NCBI GenBank assembly: GCA_964395665.1
Contig: CAYNDH010000263.1
Coordinates: 1 to 5,065 of the forward strand
Source of the DNA: JAEZAF01 sp964395665
GTDB taxonomy: Bacteria; Chloroflexota; Anaerolineae; Aggregatilineales; Phototrophicaceae
DNA: 5,065 nucleotides
Direction: 5' to 3'
Shown here: one piece after another, positions 1 to 5,065 of the stretch
How the letters are laid out: each line of letters opens with the position of its first letter
How positions within the stretch are numbered: position 1 is the first letter of the stretch
The notes under the pieces: generated by a model
What the model was told of the DNA's origin: nothing
Database searches by the model: none
The model's input: the letters and a program-made list of their open reading frames with translations, nothing else
Made by a program: the position numbers and the translations under genes

Positions 1-126
1 ACCGAGACGGCCATGCCGCAGACCCATGCATATCTGGTTTCAGAACTGGCGCTGAAGGCCGAGCTGATCGCAGTCGATCTGACCGCGCCCGAAATCGCCG
101 CCCGTGTGGGTGAAACATTGGCATGA
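1..126 (+). CDS. C-terminal end of an unidentified protein (5' truncated by the window)
   Basis: Frame 1 is open from the first base for 41 codons and ends at TGA 124-126. The visible tail ends in ARVGETLA and looks helical and Ala/Leu/Glu-rich, with no cysteines, no membrane segment and no motif I recognise. The start lies outside the window. The main support for it being a real gene is position: its stop overlaps the ATG of the glycosidase-like gene as ATGA, the same junction used by the aldolase and kinase genes further down, so it is probably translationally coupled and part of the same operon. In such a cluster an isomerase, dehydratase or dehydrogenase feeding 2-keto-3-deoxygluconate would be expected here, but nothing in these 41 residues confirms that, and I assign no function. 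Confidence 0.65.
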   Translation, partial: TETAMPQTHAYLVSELALKAELIAVDLTAPEIAARVGETLA

Positions 127-2060
127 CCGAAGCATCACCGCCAGCGTTACCAGCCGAGTGGACGCAGCCGCCGGTTGAGTTCTCACTCGCTCCCTTCTGG
201 TTCTGGAATGACGAACTGCATGAAGCCGAGATCACCCGTCAGTTAGACGAGTTTCAGGCGCACGGCGTCGATGCCTTTGTGCTGCATCCGCGTGTCGGAC
301 TTCCACGGCATCAGGGCTGGATGACCAGCGGCGGTGATGGCCTGCTTGACCGGATGCACTTTGCCATTGCGCAGGCGCAGCAGCGCGGGATGTGGGTCAT
401 CCTGTACGATGAGGGCATATATCCCAGCGGCTCGGCATCCGGGCAGGTGGTAGCGGAGAATCCGCTGTATCAGTGCCGGGGACTGGTGCGCATCGACCTG
501 ACTGACGCCGAGCCGGATTCCGTCCAGCAGGGGGTGCGAATCGGGCTGGATGGCTGCGTCGAGCTGGCGGCGTCACAGACGCTGGTCGCCGAGGTGACCT
601 ATCAGGGGCGGCGCTATGCCATTATCGACCGCCCGATTGATTCTGTGATTCGCGGCCTGCACTTTCTGGATGAGGACGCGGCGGAGTCTGTCGCTGGCGA
701 TCCGACAGAAGAGATGCCACCTGCTGCTGATCTGCTGAATCCGGATGCAGTCGCGGCGTTTATCCGGCACAGCTACCAGCGCTATTTCGACGCGTTCGGC
801 CTATCCTTCGGTACGGTGATTCAGGCCATCTTTACCGATGAGCCGGATCTGCTCGGACGGTCACGTGAACCGCATCAGGTGATGCCCGGTACTACTGGTA
901 TCCTTGAGCATGTGAACACCTTTCTTGGCTATGACTTCACGCCTTATCTTCCAGCCCTGTGGGATGAGGACGCGCCGCCGCACCTCCTGCGTGATTATCT
1001 GCGTGCGGTCGAACACCGCTTCGAGCAGACCTATTACGCGCAGCTTTATGACTGGTGCCAGCAGCATCACATCGCGCTGACGGGGCATCCGGCACAGCCG
1101 GATGCGACACGGCATCTGCGTTACTTTCACATCCCCGGACAGGACATCGTCTGGCGTTTTATCGAGCCGGGGAAGCCCAGTGCGCTGGAAGGCCGACAGT
1201 CCACCCAGTCGAAAGCCGCGTCATCGGTGATGCTGCACGCCGGGCAGCGACGCAACGCTAACGAATTCTGTGGGGCATACGGCCATGAACTGACCTTTGA
1301 TGAGATGCGCTGGCTGGCGCACTGGCTGCTGATTCGCGGCTGCAATCTGCTGATCCCGCACGCCTTTTACTATTCTGTGCGCGGCCCGCGCCGGGATGAG
1401 CGTCCGCCGGATGTGGGGCTTCACAGCGGCTGGTGGGATGATCGTTTTACAGCCTTTGCGCTGGCCGCACGCCGGTTGTGCTGGCTGAATACCGACAGCG
1501 AACAGGTCTGCTCGGTTGCGATTCTCGGAGAACATCATCGGCTGCCGTGGCGTGCGGCCAAAGTTTGTTTTCAGCATCAGATTGATTTCAATTACGTTGA
1601 TACCGATGATCTGCTTGCAGCGTCGATTTCTGACGATCAGATGCAGATCGGGGCGGGGCGCTATACCATTCTGATCGTTGACAGTGTGCGTACGGATTTC
1701 AGCGCTGACGTACAGGCGAAACTCGATGCGGTTGAAGCTCATATGACCGTCATTGACTGGCAGGATGAACATGCCAGCCTCAACCGCCTGCATGACAGTG
1801 CGCCGCCGTCTCTGCAGACGGAAGCCCCAACCCCCGATCTGCGCGTGCGTCAGGTGCGCAAAGCCGGTTGCGAGTGGTTCATGCTGTTCAACGAAGGCAC
1901 AGCGCCGCTAACAGTCGGACTTCAGATGGACCATGCCGGAGAGATACACCAGATCGACCCGTACACTGACGAGCGCTCGTCGTTCAGCGGGGCACTTGAA
2001 CTGGCCGCGTATGAACTGCGCGTGCTGGTCCGTTCCATAGCATCAACGTCGGCAGGTTAA
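123..2060 (+). CDS. GH106-like (alpha-L-rhamnosidase-related) glycoside hydrolase, intracellular
   Basis: Probably hydrolyses a glycosidic bond in an imported oligosaccharide. The N-terminus has the GH106-like opening PFWFWNDEL (24-32), followed by HPRVGL (55-60) and YDEGIYPSGSASG (95-107). Further landmarks are FTDEP (237-241), LTGH (319-322), SSVMLHAG (367-374), NEFCGAYG (380-387) and RGCNLLIPHAFYYS (405-418), all typical of the family's TIM-barrel region. Glu240 and Glu381 are my candidates for catalytic or sugar-contacting acids, by motif only. About 460-560 resembles the flavodoxin/GATase-like domain found after such barrels, and 580-636 looks like a beta-sandwich (WFMLFNEG). No signal peptide or membrane segment is visible, so it should be cytoplasmic. 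At 645 residues it is clearly shorter than characterised GH106 enzymes (often around 1000), so rhamnosidase activity is not assured. The start at 123 is supported by the ATGA overlap with the upstream stop and by motifs beginning at residue 24. Confidence 0.85.
   Translation: MTEASPPALPAEWTQPPVEFSLAPFWFWNDELHEAEITRQLDEFQAHGVDAFVLHPRVGLPRHQGWMTSGGDGLLDRMHFAIAQAQQRGMWVILYDEGIYPSGSASGQVVAENPLYQCRGLVRIDLTDAEPDSVQQGVRIGLDGCVELAASQTLVAEVTYQGRRYAIIDRPIDSVIRGLHFLDEDAAESVAGDPTEEMPPAADLLNPDAVAAFIRHSYQRYFDAFGLSFGTVIQAIFTDEPDLLGRSREPHQVMPGTTGILEHVNTFLGYDFTPYLPALWDEDAPPHLLRDYLRAVEHRFEQTYYAQLYDWCQQHHIALTGHPAQPDATRHLRYFHIPGQDIVWRFIEPGKPSALEGRQSTQSKAASSVMLHAGQRRNANEFCGAYGHELTFDEMRWLAHWLLIRGCNLLIPHAFYYSVRGPRRDERPPDVGLHSGWWDDRFTAFALAARRLCWLNTDSEQVCSVAILGEHHRLPWRAAKVCFQHQIDFNYVDTDDLLAASISDDQMQIGAGRYTILIVDSVRTDFSADVQAKLDAVEAHMTVIDWQDEHASLNRLHDSAPPSLQTEAPTPDLRVRQVRKAGCEWFMLFNEGTAPLTVGLQMDHAGEIHQIDPYTDERSSFSGALELAAYELRVLVRSIASTSAG
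2051..2056 (+). promoter_or_regulatory. Weak Shine-Dalgarno for the beta-propeller gene
   Basis: GGCAGG lies seven bases before ATG 2064, inside the last codons of the glycosidase-like gene. It is a partial match to the anti-SD complement at normal spacing. It supports the 2064 start, which also places the signal peptide exactly at the N-terminus. Confidence 0.4.
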
Positions 2061-2063
2061 TCC

Positions 2064-3251
2064 ATGAAATTATCAAGTCTGTTGGGACTTTGTTTTCTGC
2101 TATACAGCCTGTCACTCGTCAGCGCACAGTCCGCAACCGATAGCGATGGCGTGACCGACGTGACTGTCACCACCATCGCAACCGGACTGCTTAATCCGCG
2201 TGGGGTGGTCGTGATGCCGGGTGGGAGCCTGCTGGTAGCGGAGGTCGGCACCGGGGAGATGGAAGAAGCCGCCGACGGCCCCCGCGCCGGGAAGACGGGC
2301 CGCCTCAGCCTGTTTCATGACTTCAACCGTGATGGCGATTTCGACGACGCGAATGAGCGTGTGCCGGTACTGGACAAACTTCCAGCCTATAATATCCTCT
2401 ACCAGTTCAACCCCGGTCGTGATGAAGTCGTCGGCATTGGCGATGTCGTCTGGCTGGAGGATGGCCGTGTCTTCTTCACACAGGATGACAACTTCGAGAC
2501 GCTGGCGGTGGTCGAGCTGGATGCGGGGCTTCAGCGTGTCGGCCTGCTGACACGGGGCAGCGGCTCAATGAATTCGCTGGTCTATGACGAGACCTGCGAG
2601 TGCCTGTATATTGCCGAAAGCACCCTGAACGCCATCAGTGCGGTTACGCTGGATGGCGATTACGAGCAGGTGATGCTGTTTGACAACCTTGCGAACGATC
2701 AGCAGGCGGTCCCGACCGGGCTGGCACTGGACCCGCTGACCGGTGATCTGCTGGTGACGCTGTTTTCCGGCCAGTTGTGGGACTATTACGGCGAGATCCT
2801 GTCGTTTGTCCCCGGCGACGCAAAAGTCGTGCGCGTAAATCCCGAGACGGGCGAGGTGCGCGATGAGATCACCGGCCTGACGACCGCTGTTGATCTGGCC
2901 GTCGGCGCAGATGGGACGCTGTACGTGGTTGAGATGACGACCACATGGCCCACGCCCATGCTCAGCTATGAATTTGATTTACAGGACCCCGACGCACCAC
3001 CTGACCCCGGCGGCTATGCGCGTTATACTGGACGTGTCACCTTGTATCCGCCGGATCGCAGTAATCCGGTGGTGCTGGCTGATAGGCTGGATGCGCCGAC
3101 CAATATCACCCTGCACGAGACCGACACCGCCAGCGTGCTGTATGTCTCCACCGGGCAGGGGACGCCGGGGCGCACGGTCTGGGGGCCGGACGGCCCAATG
3201 CAGATCACAGGGGAACTGATTCAGATTACACTGACACATCCGACATCATAA
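2064..3251 (+). CDS. Exported beta-propeller protein, ScyD/ScyE-like (NHL / sugar-dehydrogenase-like fold)
   Basis: Residues 1-21 form a Sec signal peptide: MK, a leucine-rich core, then LVSA before Gln22, a good signal peptidase I site. The mature protein of about 374 residues is predicted to be all-beta. Its first blade, GLLNPRGVVVMPGGSLLVAEVGTG (split here as 41-52 and 53-64), matches the NPRG...G.L.VAE pattern of ScyD/ScyE-like and NHL-type propellers. Similar strand repeats recur at DVVWLEDGRVFFTQDD (127-142), SLVYDETCECLYIAES (171-186), GLALDPLTGDLLVTLF (219-234), DLAVGADGTLYVVEM (277-291) and NITLHETDTASVLYVS (347-362), giving roughly six blades. Residues 86-98 look like a calcium loop, and C178/C180 form the only cysteine pair in the mature chain. 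The enzymatic role is unknown; a sugar/aldose dehydrogenase-like or sugar-binding function is possible. It sits 3 bases after the glycosidase stop and is co-transcribed with cytosolic enzymes. Confidence 0.8.
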   Translation: MKLSSLLGLCFLLYSLSLVSAQSATDSDGVTDVTVTTIATGLLNPRGVVVMPGGSLLVAEVGTGEMEEAADGPRAGKTGRLSLFHDFNRDGDFDDANERVPVLDKLPAYNILYQFNPGRDEVVGIGDVVWLEDGRVFFTQDDNFETLAVVELDAGLQRVGLLTRGSGSMNSLVYDETCECLYIAESTLNAISAVTLDGDYEQVMLFDNLANDQQAVPTGLALDPLTGDLLVTLFSGQLWDYYGEILSFVPGDAKVVRVNPETGEVRDEITGLTTAVDLAVGADGTLYVVEMTTTWPTPMLSYEFDLQDPDAPPDPGGYARYTGRVTLYPPDRSNPVVLADRLDAPTNITLHETDTASVLYVSTGQGTPGRTVWGPDGPMQITGELIQITLTHPTS

Positions 3252-3256
3252 GTGAG
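3251..3256 (+). promoter_or_regulatory. Possible Shine-Dalgarno deciding the aldolase start
   Basis: AGTGAG ends four bases before ATG 3261 and is a partial SD match. No purine-rich SD-like stretch precedes the alternative GTG at 3252, where the upstream bases read ACATCCGACATCATAA. This favours ATG 3261, although the short spacing and mismatch keep the call weak. Confidence 0.3.
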
Positions 3257-3260
3257 TGCT

Positions 3261-3950
3261 ATGACGCAGGAAACATCCAACACCCAAGACACGAACACAA
3301 TTGAACACACACTCCAGCTCATCCGGCAGACACGGCTGGTGGCGATTGTCCGCCTGTCGGATCTCAGCCAGGCCGAAGCGCTGACGCAGGCGCTGCTGGC
3401 AGGCGGCATCCGGGCGCTGGAATTCACGCTGACGAACGAATCCGCCTGTGAAGTCGTTGCCGACCTGCGCCGCCGCATCTCACTGTTTGACGCGGGTGAA
3501 GCACTGATCGGTGTCGGCTCGATCCGTAACGCAGCGCAGGCACAGCAGGCCGTGGACAGCGGGGCGCAGTTTCTGGTTTCACCAACGCTGCTGTATGACA
3601 TGATGGAGATCGGGCAGAAGGCCGGAGTCGCCGCCATGCCCGGTGCATTCACACCGACCGAGATCGCGGCGGCACAGCAGGCCGGGGCATCGGTGGTCAA
3701 GGTTTTTCCGTCGTCCATACTCGGCCCCGGATATATCAAAGCGATACTGGCCCCCATGCCGGAACTGCGACTGATGCCGACCGGCGGCGTGACGCTGGCA
3801 AATATCGCCGATTACCTGCGCAACGGTGTATTCGGGATTGGCGTCGGCGGGGAACTGGTCAGCGCGGCGCATGTCGCACAGGGCAACTGGGATGAGATCA
3901 CCCGTACAGCGCGTAATTACGTCGATGCCGTTAGGGCAGCGCTGCCATGA
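3261..3950 (+). CDS. eda: 2-dehydro-3-deoxy-phosphogluconate / 4-hydroxy-2-oxoglutarate aldolase (class I KDPG/KHG aldolase)
   Basis: Cleaves KDPG to pyruvate and glyceraldehyde-3-phosphate through a lysine Schiff base in a cytosolic (beta/alpha)8 barrel, usually trimeric. Numbering from ATG 3261 (229 residues), the landmarks in order are: AIVRL with Arg31; GGIRALEFTLTN with the general acid/base Glu54; GVGS (84-87) in place of the more usual GAGT; VSP (106-108); MPGAFTPTE (126-134); VVKVFPSS with the Schiff-base Lys147; and MPTGGV (172-177) and GVGG (194-197) for phosphate binding. All key residues are present and in order. The chain carries about 20 extra N-terminal residues relative to typical 205-215-residue family members. 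An in-frame GTG at 3252, directly after the propeller stop, would add three residues; ATG 3261 is preferred because of the SD-like AGTGAG. The stop overlaps the kinase start (ATGA), consistent with coupled synthesis of consecutive pathway enzymes. Confidence 0.93.
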   Translation: MTQETSNTQDTNTIEHTLQLIRQTRLVAIVRLSDLSQAEALTQALLAGGIRALEFTLTNESACEVVADLRRRISLFDAGEALIGVGSIRNAAQAQQAVDSGAQFLVSPTLLYDMMEIGQKAGVAAMPGAFTPTEIAAAQQAGASVVKVFPSSILGPGYIKAILAPMPELRLMPTGGVTLANIADYLRNGVFGIGVGGELVSAAHVAQGNWDEITRTARNYVDAVRAALP

Positions 3951-4966
3951 CCGCTATGACCAATAACGCCTATGATGTCGTGACCTTCGGCGAGACGATG
4001 CTGCGTCTCTCTCCGTCGGGATACCAGAAGCTCGATCAGGCGCAGTCGGTCGATATTCACGTTGGCGGCAGCGAGTCAAATGTGGCAGTCGGCCTGTCCC
4101 GGCTTGGACTGCGCACAGCGTGGTTCTCCGCACTCACCGACAATGGGTTAGGCCGTTACATCGAGGCGAAAATTGCCGCGCAGGGTGTGGATACCTCGCA
4201 CGTGATCTGGATGCAGACGGGGCGCGTCGGCACTTACTGGATCGAGCAGGCCGTTCCACCGCGCAGCCCGAAGGTGATCTACGACCGGTCGTATACTGCC
4301 ATCAGCCAGATCGAGCCGGACCACCTGCCGGATGCGCTCTTTCAGCCCGGACAGGCGCACCTGCTGCACGTTTCTGGCATCACCCCGGCACTCAGCCCCA
4401 GTGCGGCGGAGACCACCCTTGCGGCGGTTGAACAGGCCAAAGCCGCTGGCTGGAAGATCAGCTTCGACATCAACTACCGCGCCCGCCTGTGGGATGCGCC
4501 ATCGGCGCGGCTGTGGTGCGAACAACTGATGGCTTATGCCGATGTGATCTTCTCGCCGTTCCGCGATGTCCAGCATCTGTTCGCCGCTGATGTCCCTGCC
4601 GTGCAGACTGCATCGGACACGCTCAGCCAGTTCCACACACGCTATCCGGGCGCGGTGTTGATCTTTACGGTGGGTTCAGATGGTGCGATCGCCTGTGACA
4701 TGGACGGTCAGCAGGTCTCTGCCAGTGGACACGACGCAACGCCGTGGGATCGCATCGGGGCGGGGGATGCCTTTGTCGCGGCGGTGCTGTCGCAGATTGT
4801 CAGTGCGTGGAAAGTGGGTCAGCCGGTCAATCTGCACAAGGCGCTGCGCTGGGGGAATGCGGCGGCGGCCCTCAAGTACACCATTCCGGGCGATTTCCCG
4901 CTGATCTCCGTCGAAGAGGTCGAAGCACTTGCTGAAGAAAGCGCCAAACGTCAGATTGACCGGTAG
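3947..4966 (+). CDS. kdgK: 2-dehydro-3-deoxygluconokinase (PfkB-family KDG kinase)
   Basis: Phosphorylates 2-keto-3-deoxygluconate with ATP to KDPG, the substrate of the aldolase encoded just upstream. The 339-residue length is close to the family norm (about 310-340). In order: GETMLRLSP (15-23); the PfkB N-terminal signature HVGGSESNVAVGLSRLG (38-54); the substrate-side stretch YWIEQAVPPRSPKVIYDRSY (97-116), including Tyr112 and Arg114; FDINYRARLW (173-182), typical of KDG and related sugar-acid kinases; TVGSDGA (241-247); and the C-terminal signature DRIGAGDAF (268-276) with anion hole GAGD and catalytic base Asp274. YTIPGDFP (311-318) near the C-terminus is also characteristic. ATG 3947 overlaps the aldolase stop; TAGGG (3932-3936) lies 10 bases upstream as a possible SD. 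An in-frame ATG at 3956 is an alternative start. A closely related sugar kinase (ketogluconate or fructokinase type) cannot be excluded, but the aldolase neighbour strongly favours KDG. Confidence 0.92.
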   Translation: MTAMTNNAYDVVTFGETMLRLSPSGYQKLDQAQSVDIHVGGSESNVAVGLSRLGLRTAWFSALTDNGLGRYIEAKIAAQGVDTSHVIWMQTGRVGTYWIEQAVPPRSPKVIYDRSYTAISQIEPDHLPDALFQPGQAHLLHVSGITPALSPSAAETTLAAVEQAKAAGWKISFDINYRARLWDAPSARLWCEQLMAYADVIFSPFRDVQHLFAADVPAVQTASDTLSQFHTRYPGAVLIFTVGSDGAIACDMDGQQVSASGHDATPWDRIGAGDAFVAAVLSQIVSAWKVGQPVNLHKALRWGNAAAALKYTIPGDFPLISVEEVEALAEESAKRQIDR

Positions 4967-5065
4967 CTGTTAGCGGGTGCTCAGATCTCTCATGAATCTG
5001 ATCGAAGTTACTAAATCTTCAAAAGACTTATGGTTCGAAAAAAGTTTCACGAGACATAAAATTTA

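Noticed and set aside
1221..1793. Long antisense open frame of 190 codons inside the hydrolase gene
   Set aside because: It lies wholly opposite a gene with clear family motifs, its translation shows no recognisable domain, and long antisense frames are expected in GC-rich coding DNA.
2082..2093. Lipobox at Cys10 (LGLC) of the propeller signal peptide
   Set aside because: Position -1 is Leu rather than Gly/Ala/Ser, and the hydrophobic core continues past the cysteine to a good signal peptidase I site at VSA/Q.
3221..3757. Antisense open frame of 178 codons opposite the aldolase
   Set aside because: The translation is low-complexity (Ala/Ser/Cys-rich) and mirrors a gene with intact catalytic residues; no independent start signal or context.
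4148..4636. Antisense open frame of 162 codons opposite the kinase
   Set aside because: Shadow of the PfkB gene, with no domain and no neighbour on that strand.
4981..5001. Hairpin TCAGAT / ATCTGA with a 9-base loop, 14 bases after the kinase stop, as a terminator
   Set aside because: The stem is only 6 bp and AT-rich, and no T-run follows, so it does not meet the usual intrinsic-terminator pattern.
1..5065. CRISPR array, tRNA/rRNA, insertion sequence or phage/defence genes
   Set aside because: No spaced direct repeats, no cloverleaf or terminal inverted repeats, and no transposase or nuclease motifs were seen. Almost all bases to 4966 are used by five ordinary coding regions.

Overview
The window is the 3' part of a single co-directional (+ strand) sugar-catabolism gene cluster. 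It runs from the last 41 codons of an unidentified gene to a stop at 4966, followed by a short AT-rich non-coding tail. The coding DNA is GC-rich (60% in one counted 60-base line). It is packed very tightly: two junctions are ATGA stop/start overlaps (123-126 and 3947-3950), and the other two have gaps of 3 and 9 bases or fewer. The taxon cannot be fixed from the sequence. The gene style, with an intracellular GH106-like hydrolase, a ScyD/ScyE-like secreted propeller and a kinase/aldolase pair of the kind common in environmental heterotrophs, would fit Chloroflexota (Anaerolineae-like), but that is a low-confidence guess.

Layout: 1-126, C-terminus of an unidentified protein. 123-2060, a 645-residue cytoplasmic glycoside hydrolase related to family GH106 (alpha-L-rhamnosidase-like). 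2064-3251, an exported beta-propeller protein of the ScyD/ScyE or NHL/sugar-dehydrogenase-like kind. 3261-3950 (or from GTG 3252), a class I KDPG/KHG aldolase with its Schiff-base lysine. 3947-4966, a PfkB-family 2-dehydro-3-deoxygluconate (KDG) kinase. 4967-5065, a non-coding tail that falls to 28% GC after position 5000, with no convincing terminator or promoter.

Inferred joint role: an imported oligosaccharide is trimmed in the cytoplasm by the GH106-like enzyme. The released uronic or aldonic acid is converted to KDG by enzymes probably encoded upstream of the window. KDG kinase then makes KDPG, and the aldolase splits it to pyruvate and glyceraldehyde-3-phosphate. This would suit a pectin or rhamnogalacturonan-type substrate, but the sequence does not prove the substrate. 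The propeller gene is the odd member: it is the only exported product in an otherwise cytosolic cassette. No defence system, mobile element, CRISPR array or RNA gene is visible.
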